DNA from: Calliopum simillimum
Lineage: Eukaryota > Arthropoda > Insecta > Diptera > Lauxaniidae
Assembly: GCA_951812925.1 (NCBI GenBank)
Contig: OX638368.1
Location: 82,442,909-82,506,908, forward strand
Direction of reading: 5' to 3'
DNA length: 64,000 nucleotides
Part shown: positions 1 to 11,545 of the stretch, piece by piece
Layout of the letters: the number at the start of each line of letters is the position of its first letter
How positions within the stretch are numbered: the stretch's first letter is position 1
Notes under the pieces: generated by a model
What the model was told of the DNA's origin: nothing
Seen by the model: only the letters and a program-made list of their open reading frames with translations
The model's database searches: none
Translations under genes and position numbers: made by a program

Positions 1-561
1 ACCCATATGTAAGTGCATATTTGGGCTTTTTGGTGAGTACCCCCTTCAAGGGGGTTAAAATTTCACTTTTTATAAAAATATAGAATGTACAGTGGTTCAA
101 ACGACTAACCGGACAGAGCGTATAGCTTCTATTGAGTGCTTAGTATAAAGAAATAGAAAATTTTAGTTGGAAAAAAATGATGCAGTTAATTTTATTTATT
201 ATTCTAGTTTTGGTCGGTACCAACAGAATAAAAAAAATGTTGTTCTAAACGCATATTATTAGCGATAATTTAAAAAAACTCACTTTTAGAGCTCAAACGT
301 CTAACCGGACACTAAAAAATAATATTAAAATTTGGCACTTCCATAATTTGTTGATTGTCTATTAGCATTTATAACAGCTTGCGAACGATTTTTCGTGGAT
401 TTTATTAGGTTTGAGCAAACATCCGGTTGAATGTCGTGCCATTCTTTGACCAATTCTTCTTTAAGCTGAGTTATGTTACGGATAGTCCTACTGTAGAGCT
501 TCTTGCTCCACTTGGACCATAAATTTTATATCACGTTGGTGCCAGGTGATTGAGGAGGCGT

Positions 562-810
562 TTACAATAGCTTGCGACAGTTTCGTATCAGCCATAATTG
601 CGCTACATGGAAAGAATGCTTCGGGTTTTTATAATGGTAAAATGCAAAATTCTCTTCAACACCATGTTTTTTAGCGTTTTGCTTAACATTATCTTTCGAA
701 ATGTTAAGGTAACTAAACTCATCCATTTTACCATCGATAAACACTAAAATCGGGACACTTGAAATGGACTTATAGCCCCAACGCACTAAAAATTCCGCCC
801 CATGTTTCAC
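562..810 (-). pseudogene. Tc1-like transposase fragment, left arm
   Basis: An open stretch of 82 residues on the minus strand reads through the middle of a Tc1-family DDE domain. It contains the LVFIDGKMD block and the KNPKHSF block that corresponds to the family's usual D-N-D-P-K-H motif. The catalytic aspartate of that motif is absent; the preceding residues read HYKN. The sequence is a near duplicate of the right-arm copy at 947-1423. It is broken and part of a palindromic element. Confidence 0.8.
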
Positions 811-916
811 TGTAGAACGAATATTTTGAATACTAAATTCAGTGTTTGGCTGTCGCCTTACATAAGCTTTACCATTTAAAACAATGGGAATATTTACAAG
901 AATATGTGTTATTTAA

Positions 917-1423
917 GGTCTTATTTAGCGACGAAAGAAATTTATTTTGTGTGATTCTAATGCCAAAGCTTATGTATGGCGACAACCAAACACTGAATTT
1001 AGTATTCAAAATATTCGTTCTACAGTGAAACATGGGGCGGAATTTGTAGTGCGTTGGGGCTATAAGTCCATTTCAAGTGTCCCGATTTTAGTGTTTATCG
1101 ATGGTAAAATGGATGAGTTTAGTTACCTTAACATTTCGAAAGATAATGTTAAGCAAAACGCTAAAAAACATGGTGTTGAAGAGAATTTTGCATTTTACAA
1201 TTATAAAAACCCGAAGCATTCTTTCCATGTAGCGCAATTATGGCTGATACGAAATTGTCGCAAGCTATTGTAAACGCCTACTCAATCACCTGGCATTAAC
1301 GTGATATAAAATTTATGGCCCAAATGGAGCAAGAAGCTCTACAGTAGGACTATCCGTAACATAACTCAGATTAAGGAAGAATTGGTCAAAGAATGGCACG
1401 ACATTCAACCGGATGTTTGCTCA
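917..1423 (+). pseudogene. Tc1-like transposase fragment, right arm
   Basis: The spacer encodes LFSDERNLFC, the first catalytic aspartate block of Tc1 transposases. After a frameshift, the right arm encodes the YVWRQPNTEF block, LVFIDGKMD and KNPKHSF. Past a stop near 1271 the translation continues with a recognisable QSP...NLW block, also interrupted by a stop. The family's DDE domain is therefore present in outline but broken by a frameshift, at least two stops and loss of the second catalytic aspartate. Confidence 0.75.
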
Positions 1424-2057
1424 AACTGAATAAAATCCATGAAAAATCGTTCGCAAGCTGTTATAAATGCTAATAGAATATCAACAAATTATGGAAGTGC
1501 CAAATTTTAATATTATTTTTTAGTGTCCGGTTAGACGTTTGAGCTCTAAAAGTGAGTTTTTTTAAATTATCGCTAATAATATGCGTTTAGAACAACATTT
1601 TTTTTATTCTGTTGGTACCGACCAAAACTAGAATAATAAATAAAATTAACTGCATCATTTTTTTCCAACTTAAATTTTCTATTTCTTTATACTAAGCACT
1701 CAATAGAAGCTATACGCTCTGTCCGGTTAGTCGTTTGAACCACTGTACATAAATTTCTAAGCTTTTGGTGCTCTGAAACCGAATACGATGTTAAAAGATG
1801 ATTTCAAGCACCCAGTAACCTCTAAGAGCCTCTTAGAAAGGGGCAAACATCCCCAATAACTACTCACTAGGTTAAAGCCCGTTTTTTTCCAGCAAGTATG
1901 TGTGTATAATAAAAACCAAGCTCATGAGTGTTGCAGTCTTTCTTACTCACACCCCCGATAAATTGCTGACAGAAGTTTCTTGGAGAGTACAGCTTAGATA
2001 AAGGGTGTCAGCGGAGAACAAACGTGAGTTGAGGTAGTGCTTTCAACTACTACTTAA

Positions 2058-2377
2058 TAAGGTTCTCCTCATTGGGGTACTTGGACATAGCGGAATTGAA
2101 GGTTATGAAAGAGATGCACGGTTATAAAAAAGACATACGGACTGTTTCAAGATTTCTCATGGGACACTGTCCAGTTAAGAAGCATCTCTCTAACATGGCA
2201 TTAGTCCAAGAAGTATTCTTTTAATTCTGTAATGAAACAGCAGAACATATCCTATGTCACTGTGACAGTGTAGCTGTACTGTTTTTATCGCGTACTTCTC
2301 TACTTCTGATGGGCGCCTTACCCCCAAGGGACATACAATCATTTTTTAATGCCATGCGCCTATGGAATGACTTCTAA
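2058..2377 (+). pseudogene. LINE (non-LTR retrotransposon) 3' end with RNase H tail
   Basis: The first part reads LGHSGIEGYER, matching the conserved RNase H box (GHSGIEGNE) of I/Loa/R1-like non-LTR retrotransposons. After a frameshift, a second block reads GHCPVKKHLSNM followed, past one stop codon near 2221, by FCNETAEHILCHC, the zinc-knuckle-like C-terminal region typical of these elements. It ends at a TAA at 2375-2377. One frameshift and one stop make it dead. Clade assignment is uncertain. Confidence 0.75.
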
Positions 2378-2722
2378 TTAAGTATTATCAGGGTTAGCAC
2401 AGTAAGATTTATAGGCCACGGTAAAATTTGGCGAATGGATTCCAACCTTTTTCTAATTCTACTTCTAATCTCAAAATTTTGTAGATATTGCTATGATATT
2501 GTTGAATACAAAATTATCTTTTAGATACAAAACTTTATCTTGGATACAAAACATCTGTGGAAAAGTTTGGCTGTAAGAAACATATATCATATATATATGT
2601 TGGATAAAAACAATCTGATAAATACAAAAATATATGTAAGATACCAAACTATATGTGATATGCAAAAGTGCCTGTAAGATACAGAAGTAGCTATGAAATA
2701 ATTAAGAATTCATCTCTAATAA
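2378..2722. other. AT-rich intronic sequence, nothing recognised
   Basis: The stretch is AT-rich with several near-repeats of 'gatacaaaa' type words between about 2510 and 2690. No coding, RNA or transposon signature was seen. Confidence 0.5.
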
Positions 2723-3569
2723 CACTGTTCAACGGCAAAAAATTATCTGAGTTCAGACCATAAAATTATTATTTCTTGCTATTGAAATAATAGAACTGCA
2801 TTTACAAAATTTTTCCATCACGTCTCAATTTTCAGAAAAATTGACAAATCCAAAATCACGACTTACATTCGCGCGAAAATAAATTAAAAAATTTTTATCC
2901 GTCAGAATTTTAAAACAAAAATGTCAAACGATTCAGAAAATAGCAATAATTTCAAATTTGAAAAAAATTTTGAAATCGGTTCGGCAGATTTTTTTGTATA
3001 CCCGTTTAATTGAGAAAATGTACTCAAAAAACCAGACACCAACCATCTTTAATTACATAAATCTTGCCTAAATCAACAAAAAATTAAAAAAAGCTCATCA
3101 CGAGCTTATGCGCCATTATTTTGACTTCCTGTATATACATTTTTTTTTCAAAAGGAAATAAGTTGGTTACTCATAGTCCAATCCTTAATTTTTTGGTATC
3201 AAAATAAAGTTAAAAGAATGACGCATAAGCTCATGAAGAGTTTTTTTTAATTTTGTATTGATTTAAGTAAGATTTATGTAATTAAAGATGGTTGGTGTTT
3301 GGTTTTTTCAGTACATTTTCTCAATTAAACGGGCATACAAAAAAATCTGCCGGACCGATTTCAAAATTTTTTTCAGATTTGAAATTATTGTTATTTTCTA
3401 AATCGTTTGACATTTTTGTTTTAAAATTCTGACGGATAAAATTTTTTTAATTTATTTTCGAGCGGTTGTAAGTTTTGTAAATGCAGTTTTATTATGTCAA
3501 TAGCAAGGAATAATGATTTTATGGTCTGAACTGAGATAAAAACAAAAACCTGAAATTCGTTGAACAGTG
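2723..3569. mobile_element. Palindromic element with CACTG ends flanked by TAA
   Basis: The ends are CACTGTTCAACG on the left and its complement on the right, and the element is flanked by TAA on both sides as a direct repeat. The arms (about 2723-3130 and 3215-3569) mirror each other over nearly their whole length. The right arm has lost a segment of about 60 bases that the left arm keeps. Ends starting CAC with a 3-base duplication resemble the CACTA/Mirage/Chapaev group, but no transposase is present to prove it. A half copy is at 41008-41493. Confidence 0.65.
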
Positions 3570-5240
3570 TAATCAAAAACATTTATTTTTTTCTCTCCAC
3601 AATTTTCGTTGTCGCCACGAATATGTATATTTTTAGGATTATTTAATATTTTATTTCTCTGTGACTTTTCAAATATCTTTCACATTCATATTTACACTTT
3701 TAAGTACATTAATACATCGACCCGTTGCATTACCAGTGGTAGACAATATTTAAATTTATTTGTCCTTTGCTAAATAGTAAAAGCCAAACGTGTGTAATTA
3801 AATTCGATATGTTCCATCATATAAAGAGGTCATATTGCTTCTACGCTATATGCCACAATTTGAAAGAACTACAGCAGCATTAATGAAAATCCTCTCCAAT
3901 TTGTATAAGTACCTCAGCTTTAACCCGACAGCGCAAGCATGGCTTCACTTGTAAATGCTATCTTAAGCTGTGATAAGACTTTTCCATTAAGTACATAGCA
4001 ACTGCATCACCAATGCTGATAGTAAGTAACAATGTTGCTGTCGACGTAGCTGTTGCTGCCAATAAAACTTCAATTATTTTTCAAACACATTTTGGGCTGC
4101 GCAAAAGTTCAACACAAAGTTCAGTTGATACTCATGTTGCTGTTGGTATTGCAGTCGTCGATAAGCCGCTGATGTATCGCGTATGTGACGTTTTATGGAC
4201 CAACAATGCAGCAGCCAATTTAAGCAAAAACAAAAAACAACAACATTTTGGCTTGATTTGCCAAGCAGCAATCCGAAAACGAGAACAATTTTATTTTGAA
4301 GAAAAAAGAGTCACTTCTGTTGTTGCTGCAGCAACATTTTTGTTGTTGCTGTTGCTATTGCTATTGTTTTTGTTGTGATCAGCAGCCGGCCGAGTTGAGA
4401 GATTTTGAAATCTTTATTGTTCTGAGAAATTGTTATTAATTGAGTTGTAGTTGTTGTTGTGCTGAGACGAGATAAAATATCAGCGATCGAGGATTGCAGC
4501 AGTTGCAGCAACAGCAAAAGCATTAAGAAAAAAAATTGCATACACTCTATAAAGAAGTAGAAGTAAAAGCAGCAGCAGCAACAGATAAAACGGAAAACCA
4601 AGAGGTAACCAACCAACTTAATGACCCTCAGAAAGTCGTGTTTTTGTATTTCCATTTACGTTAGTAATGCAAATGTATGCATGTATTTGTGCGAGTGTGT
4701 CTGCTTGTGTGTGTGTGTAATATTTTTTTTTCGCATTTGTATTTATAGCCTTAAAAGCCTTTAAGAGTTTTACGGTACTTTGTGCACTTAGGTATTGACG
4801 CAGAAAAATGCGCAATTGAAAGCTTTAAATGATTTTATAGCGCGCATTGCGCATGCGTGAAACTTCTAATTACAAACTTTCTGGATTCGTTCACATGCTA
4901 CAAGTGGCTTCTTGAGCTTGGAGTTGTTTTTTCTTTTTAGTAATGTTTATGAGGTGTGTGCTATTGCTATTTGCTAACCCAATAGGAATGCGATTTTTTT
5001 AAAGAATCAATTTTTAACGAGATAAGAAATTGCTGAACAAATAATATGTATTTTCATGCTATTTTTCTAGAGTACGATCAGAGCCGTCAAAAGATAATTC
5101 TAGTTAAGAACATTTTCATGATAATATTTTCTGCCTTCATGATATTCATATACTAAAGAAATCGACATCCAAAGTCCAGAGCTGACTCTTGTGGCCATTT
5201 GTGACCTTTTCTCTTCGATTGCTTTAACCTTGATGTCCAA
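3570..5240. other. Non-repetitive intronic stretch with CAA/CAG low complexity
   Basis: No transposon ends or inverted repeats were seen. Between about 4010 and 4600 there are many CAA/CAG/GTT runs that leave both strands open by chance. A short GT run lies near 4705-4720. The composition resembles unique, possibly regulatory, fly intron sequence, but no specific site can be defended. Confidence 0.4.
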
Positions 5241-5873
5241 TAGGGTGGACCATTTTTTAAGAAGTTAGAAATTTATTTTCTCCACTTTCGCTAACTTTGC
5301 TCCAATCATGATAATTAATATCTTTCCCAAATTTTAGCCAAAATTTAGTCCAATATTTAAAGGTCGCTCAATCAGACCGACTTAAATGTTTAATTTAGAT
5401 AGGATTCGCATGAAAGAGGAAAGCGCCTAAATTAAATGATTTTTTAAGCCATCTACAGTCATGCTATATCTGTACAAACCAAGAATCTTAAAGACTTTTG
5501 TGTGATGACCATGATGGCGTTTTCAGTTTTCTATGTGATGCCACAATTTTGAGAAAGTCCTAAAAAAAGCCTTTTTTTGATCATCATCAGGCTTTAATAG
5601 CTCGACGGCAAAACAAAATTGAGTGGATCAGAACACGCCATGGTTTTCATTATACAAAAATCTTCACGAATCTTGATTTGTACAAAATAACATGATAGAT
5701 GGTTCAAAAAATAATTTTATTTAGTCTTTTTCCTTTTTTATACAAATCCTATGTAAATCAAACATAAAAGTCGGTCTGATTGAGCGACCTGTAAATATGG
5801 TCCAATTTGGCTGAAATTATGGAAAGATATTAATTATCATGATTGGAGCAAGGTTAGCCCTGTGGAGAATATA

Positions 5874-7156
5874 GTAACTTCGGGTAATGTGATATAGGCA
5901 TTTTTGTTTTTTAAATTGCACGTTACTTATGTAGCATAGCTGCTTCCACTTTATGTATGATGGTTCCTTAATATATTTTGCAATATATTACTGCTTTGGA
6001 GTTCTATACGGTAAGCCAATTTGGAGATATTTAAAAAAAGCCAAATAATATCCTTTGACAAAACTGGCGGGTAATATGATATACTGGGTTCGTGTAATGT
6101 GATATGGTATATCACAGTAGATTATAACAGAAACATTGTTCTTATATCAATATTATGGATTGATTCACTTAATATATTAACAAAAATAAACTCAACTAAA
6201 ACCAATAGAACTAAAATAATAAATTTTCTAATGGAAATTAAATTAATAGAAAAAGTTAATAGCGAAAATATGTCTATATAAATCAGAAAAATATTAGTTG
6301 GCGTAATTAAGATTAGAAGTAAGATTCGCACACAAAAATTGCTTGCCGTCCTTGGAGACATTCACTGTGAGCCCAAATTATCTCGCATTGTAAGCATTGT
6401 AGCCAGGTTTGAACTTTAGTGCCCATCTGGAAGGATATGGACACGTTGTATCCTTTCTGGGTAAAGTATCAGCCCAATGATCATATTCGTAGCTAGGTTC
6501 CTCCGTTTTGCTCGAAGAACTGTCTTTCAAAAGCTTTCCATTTTTAATTTGTAATTTTGAAAATTCATTTTCTGGTCATTTCTCAGGCCTCTTCTCAGGT
6601 TTCGCCTCTGGGCTCTTCTTTATTGTTCTTTTTTCAATATTTTGAATGCTCACTTCCCAAAGTCTTTTTATATGGGAACGTTGTAAGCACCGTTGCAACC
6701 GTTGCGGGTAATGTGATATAGTAAGTACTTATATCACTTTACCCGACTTGGACTACATCATATTACCCGAATATCAATTTCTAAACAATTCGGTTATTTT
6801 ATTAAAGCACACTTTACCAAATAAAAAACTTACCTGATTTGTGGCTAATTATATTCATCCACTACTAAATTATTTAACTTCTGCTTTAATATCTATTACA
6901 ATTTAGAATTTATTCACACCTAAATTACATACAAAAAAACTTTTGGTTGAACAGAAAAATTTACTTTACCACACTGACGGAAAAAAATGTACATGCAAGG
7001 GCGTATTGACTTGCAGTAAGTGTTTTTTCCCCTTACGTAAGGGTAAGAGTAATTACTCTTATGTTGACAAGAAAATTTTTGTCGATAAATCTTTGTTTAA
7101 GAAAATAATCTAGTGTATCACATTATCCGACTATATCACATTACCCGAAGTCACTC
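5874..7156. mobile_element. TATA-flanked DNA transposon with GGGTAATGTGATAT iterons
   Basis: The element sits inside the hAT-like palindrome and its removal restores the mirror symmetry, which fixes both ends. TATA lies on both sides (5870-5873, 7157-7160). The left end begins GTAACTTCGGGTAATGTG and the right end is the complement of GAGTGACTTCGGGTAATGTG. At least eight copies of a GGGTAATGTGATAT-like word occur, direct near 5884, 6067, 6091 and 6710, and inverted near 6740, 6762, 7115 and 7133. They look like transposase-binding sites. A related element is at 23884-24733. Confidence 0.7.
6294..6718 (-). pseudogene. Decayed coding sequence inside the TATA-flanked element, unrecognised
   Basis: One minus-strand frame stays coding-like over about 140 codons, broken only by two stop codons (near 6588 and 6385) before a terminal TAA at 6294-6296. 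It begins with a basic, charged stretch (IEKRTIKKSPEAKPEKRPEK), then EYDHWADTLPRKDT, CPYPSRWALKFKPGYNAYN and finally VSKDGKQFLC. I do not recognise the family. It may be the remains of the element's own transposase or accessory protein, or captured host sequence. Confidence 0.45.
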
Positions 7157-7193
7157 TATAAATTTCAAACTTCTTTAAAAGTGGGCCACCCTA

Positions 7194-10183
7194 ACGTCCA
7201 AACTCCGTTTTTGATTACTTTTAGACCGGCCAAAGCGGTTGAAACTGGATATTACATAAAACTTTTTTGGAAAAACAAATATTTCATGCAAATGAACCAA
7301 AATACATGAAAAGATTTATTTTTTAGAACCAAGATGAGCTCTCTGAAGATAAGGTTCCAGTGTTATCCAAAATTCATCTCCTTCATTTTCGAATCGATGA
7401 ACAGTTTACAAGGCCAAACCTCTGAAGTAATATCAAGACCATGCAGTGATGTAGTCTTAGTCTTGGTTTTTTTCAAGATGTTAACCGAGGCTGAGACTGC
7501 TATTCGTTTTTAGTCATTTATAGTTAATAGAGGTTTCACATCATTACGAAATTTGTGATCCAACCAACTGCTTTAAAAAGGAATTAAGCAATTTGTTCAG
7601 GTTAAAAACTAACTCAAGACCAAGACTAGCAAATTTTTGGAGCTAAAAATTTTCAATTCTTTGGAATCTCGGCCCTTATCTTTGTTTATGTCATAAATTC
7701 ATTGATAATCTTTCCGCATTGATATGTAAGTAAATTTTCTTCTTGTACATGAATTCATTTCTAATTTCTATTTTCTAAAAATTGGTGCATGTCATATATT
7801 TTTTGAGGCTCGGAGACCTCCTTTGGTGACATCATAAATCCATTTCCGAAATGTCAATATTAATTGATTCAAAAATAAACTTTTCGAAAAATTTTGCAAA
7901 AATCAGACCCTATGGCGATCTTTAATAATCTTTGGTAATGACCAAAATCCAGTTTTGATCTCACAACATCGATGGGTCGAGAAATAATACATAAGATACA
8001 AAAACACTATTTTAACCACCTTCGGCTTCCAATGATGCATGACTAGCCTTTCCCATTTATTAGTGTACATTGTGCTTTTAAAAGTTATGCCTACAATATA
8101 AATATTTCAAAAGAAAATTTCAGACACAGAACCTTTGCGGATTCAAGATCCTTTTCAGATATGCTCAATATTCATTATTGATCTTTCAAAACTGGATCAT
8201 AGCGGGTACATCAGATGATCAGCAACGCCTCGAGTTTTAACCAAAATTAATTTACGATTTGGTTCCATTGAGTTTTCACATGCTCTTAGCCGAGTGTTCT
8301 CATTTCACTCCTAATTTTAAGTGCATTTTTCACGGGAATAATCTTTATTTATGAATGGAAAACAAAGTGAGCAAAGTCCCTTTCAAAAAAGGAAATCATT
8401 CAAAATGTACAAACTACTATGTTATTTTCAACTGTAACGTTATTACAGCATTGTTAAGGTCACCCAGTTCTTCAATCTCTCATGGGAGTTATCACACTGG
8501 CACCTCAAGAAACCATTGCATTTTATGATGTTTTGACTGGACCGATCTTCAATTGGCTCAATGCAACGGTCAGTTCAATACAACTGAATGTAGAATGAAG
8601 TTGCCGCTGTTTTGTTGGTTTCTTTTTTTTTTTTGTTGGCTCAAAGCGCGCTTTTGTTAGCAATGCGCTGTTAAGAAAAAAAGTCTATTTGCTTTTTAAC
8701 TTAAAACTGTGAAAATATGTAGTTACTTTGTGGTTTTTTGTTTTGATTTTCTTGTTTTCTTAAGTTTTGTTTATCAGTTAATGAGAAATCAAAAAAACAA
8801 AAAAATTTATTTGTTTGTGAAAATTTAATTTTGTTAAACAAAGCCAAAGATGTACAAAGGGTTTTTTCTTCTTCAATTTATTTCAACTACGATTTTAAAC
8901 AGAGAAACTTTCTAAGTCTACTGATTTCGTATAAAGTTAATAATTATTTGGGTAAACATTCCGAATGATTTTGTCTGAGAAACTGTTAGCCAACTTGTTA
9001 CCAAAATCGAAAATTTTGTTTAATTTCAGCCTTTGGCTAAAAGAAACCCCTTCTAAATTGTATTTGTATTGTATCAATATAAATATAAAAAAAAATCTGT
9101 AAACAAATCCAAGTAAAGCAAAACCACTCGAACAGCAATAGCAATTAAGTCCATCACACTTGAGCAGCAAGCAAAAATAAACAACAACAGCAAGAAACAA
9201 AAAAAAAAAAAAAAAAATGTTGCCAACAGAACCCAACCACAACTACAAACGAACAGCATCACATTTTTAACTGAACGAACATCAACCATCATTAGTGGGG
9301 TGTCGATATATTGATGCTTCGGTTCAGTTAAACTCGACGTCTTGTCTATGCAAATCTATGGAATGCTGCCTGGACGAATGCTGTGCGACAATCATGCAAA
9401 GCGTTGGCAACGTTGGCAAGTGAAAAACAAACAGAGTGCAGGCAGCATTAAATTGAGTGGAAAAGTAAAAAACAGTGAACTCTGCTGATGTGAAAATCCA
9501 TGCCAATGACATGACAAAAGGTTGCACCACAGCAATTGAGGCATGTTGTTCGAGAACTTGGTCAGTTAACGCATACTCTCGTATATAAAATACTTGAATA
9601 ACTTGGTTTCATTCGAATTGCGCTGAATATTAGTAGGAAGCAATGGAAGTTAACAATTTAGGAAATTTTACTTCAAAATAGTTTAATTTCTTAGAATGTT
9701 ATACCTACTGTTAGTTGAGAACTAAAACGATTATTAGACATGAAATTAAGTCTGTTCGTTATTGTCATAAATGTACTTGAAATTTGTCAATTAATTACAC
9801 TTCGTATTGTTTTGCTATAAGTTTTAGCATAGGTATAACATTCGAAATTCTCAAAACTTTAATTTTTAAAATGCTTAAAATGTTAGTTTCACCTTTTTTT
9901 TTTTTTTGGATAAGCTTCCAGTACTGTCTTACAAAACCATTTTTAAGTTTCTTAAAAGTAAACGTTATATCATGAAGATTTAAAAACAGTATCTATGATT
10001 CCCATTATTTCTTTGTATTTCTTGAGCATTTATTCAATCGACGTTATTTGTCTTTTTTCCGTTTACTAGTTTCTGAATTAAGACGACTTTTGTTTTTTGA
10101 GAGGCTTGGCCGCAGCCTATTTTTCCAAAAAAAGTTATTTGTCTTAGTGCCTTTCACATATTAACTCTCATTTATCTGTATTA
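7194..10183. other. Intronic sequence without recognised genes
   Basis: From 7194 to about 8560 the sequence is moderately AT-rich with no clear repeat boundaries. From about 8570 to 9560 it looks unique, with poly-T/poly-A runs (8620, 9200) and mixed-composition sequence near 9270-9540. A homopolymer T run lies near 9890-9908. No exon, RNA gene or transposon end was identified. Confidence 0.4.
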
Positions 10184-10600
10184 GAGGTCGGCACGGGCCG
10201 TGTTTTTTTTTTCGTGGCCCGCATACCTTTACACTTCGACTACGGGCTCCGGAATTGAAATCGAGTTTTGAGTTTTTATTGTATAAATGTGTGGCTTAGA
10301 ATGACAATGGAGTGAGTCAAGTCAAATAAATCTTCATATTTGATTCGACCAAAAAACTGAATTAAACACTTCATATATTTATAATATTTTTTTTTCCTCA
10401 TTTGAGAATTATCGATTGGTTACAATTTTTTTAAATAATAAAAAACGTGTGAATATGTAATAATATGGTAGTAACGGGCTAGGCCAGGCCGGGCTCGGGC
10501 CTCGACAAAAAATATTCGTGCGGGCCCGAGCTATTTTTCAAGTGCTTGTTTCGAGTTCGTGACGGGCCGGGCTTCATAAATTAGGCCCGTGATAAACAAG
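10184..10600. repeat. GC-rich repeat-like island with GGGCC blocks
   Basis: In otherwise AT-rich DNA, two blocks rich in CGGGCC and GGCCCG words (10190-10250 and 10465-10600) enclose an AT-rich centre. The left edge reads TAGAGGTCGGCACGGGCC, resembling a hAT terminus, and GGCCCG words recur inverted at the right. A matching 8-base duplication was not found, so identification as a hAT MITE is tentative. Confidence 0.4.
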
Positions 10601-10624
10601 CAGCAAATGTGTCAAAAAATATAG

Positions 10625-11545
10625 TGCAAATATAGTTTAATACACACAAATAAAAAAAAAATAAATAAAAATCTATTGCAAAAAATAAAATTTTAAGCCA
10701 TTTAAAGTTGGTCACGTTCGTTACTTGAAGCTCAAAAGTAACGTTTTTTGAAATTTCATGCTACTTTTAAATTCTAAAACTACATTTTGCATATGTCTTG
10801 TTATCCCAAGGTCATAATAAAAGCATACGAGGAACATTTTCTTAGAACACATTAACCCATTTTATCCTGTTTATGGTTTTATTTACAACTTTTTCAAAAA
10901 GACTTGGCTATGATGAGTTAAAGCGTTCCTCAAAAATAATCTACGTAAATTTCACCTGTGGTCATCAAAGGCAAGAATTTCTTAAAACTTAAGAATAATG
11001 CGTAACAAAGTAAAAAAGAGTTGCAGTTCTCATATAAGCAAGCAAACTGAATTTGGCTTAAATCTACCTTACTAAATAAACTTAAAATACATAAATATGC
11101 AAATCATTACTCGATTGAAACATAATGGAAAAAATTTCACCCTCATATTGTCAAGTATCGATTCAGATTATGATCAAAACAAAGAAAAGTACAGAAGATA
11201 TTTGAATCAAACAAAATACAATATAAAGTAACATTATTGCATAAGATTCTAAAATTAGTCGCACTAAAAAATTCTGACTTGTTTCGCAGAATTCTGACTT
11301 TCTTTGAATAGGCATGAAAACTACTTCTATTTTTGTCACATTCGTTTTTTTGTCTATTTTTGCGTGTATCTTGGAATCAGGATTTCGCCTGCTATTAACG
11401 TTGGCACTAATTATAGTGCTACCTCAAGGCTGTAATGTAAAGTAAAAACTAAAATAAAAATGTGTTTTACTTCCACTTTTTCTGTACTTTAAATGTATGT
11501 GACGGTCACGTTCGTCACTTGGGAAATGCCCAAATGTGAATTTCG
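10625..11545 (+). repeat. Interspersed repeat, copy 1 (partner at 55755-56578)
   Basis: This stretch is collinear with 55755-56578. Shared landmarks in order are 'tttaatacacacaa', 'ttggtcacgttcgt', 'aactacattttg', 'catacgaggaacattttc', 'cttcgcctgcttttaacg' (with changes) and 'cgttcgtcacttggga'. A diverged relative of its central part occurs at about 42470-42700 inside a palindromic element. No coding sequence or clear terminal repeats were seen, so the class is unknown. Confidence 0.7.

Larger units (their letters stand above)
90..1745. mobile_element. Palindromic Tc1-like transposon, inverted duplication
   Basis: The two ends are inverted repeats starting CAGTGGTTCAAACGACTAAC, and both are flanked by TA (88-89 and 1746-1747), the Tc1/mariner target duplication. 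The arms run roughly 90-871 and 967-1745 and mirror each other almost throughout, leaving a spacer of about 95 bases. Each arm carries the same decayed piece of a Tc1-type transposase, one per strand. A normal Tc1 element has short terminal repeats and one gene, so this copy arose by inverted duplication of a 3' portion. It cannot encode an active enzyme. Confidence 0.85.
5241..7193. mobile_element. hAT-like palindromic element, interrupted by a second transposon
   Basis: The left end reads TAGGGTGGACCA and the right end is TGGGCCACCCTA. The flanks are ATGTCCAA (5233-5240) and ACGTCCAA (7194-7201), an 8-base duplication with one mismatch, as expected for hAT elements. The inner arms are mirror images; for example the 'aggtcgctcaatcagaccga' block near 5360 reappears inverted near 5770-5790. 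The right arm is split at 5870 by the TATA-flanked element and resumes at about 7157. No transposase is present, so it is non-autonomous. Confidence 0.75.

Noticed and set aside
4013..4378. 121-residue open frame with Leu-rich end, and opposing frames at 4311-4655
   Set aside because: Composition is explained by CAA/GTT-type low complexity. No domain, no splice context, and frames are open on both strands.
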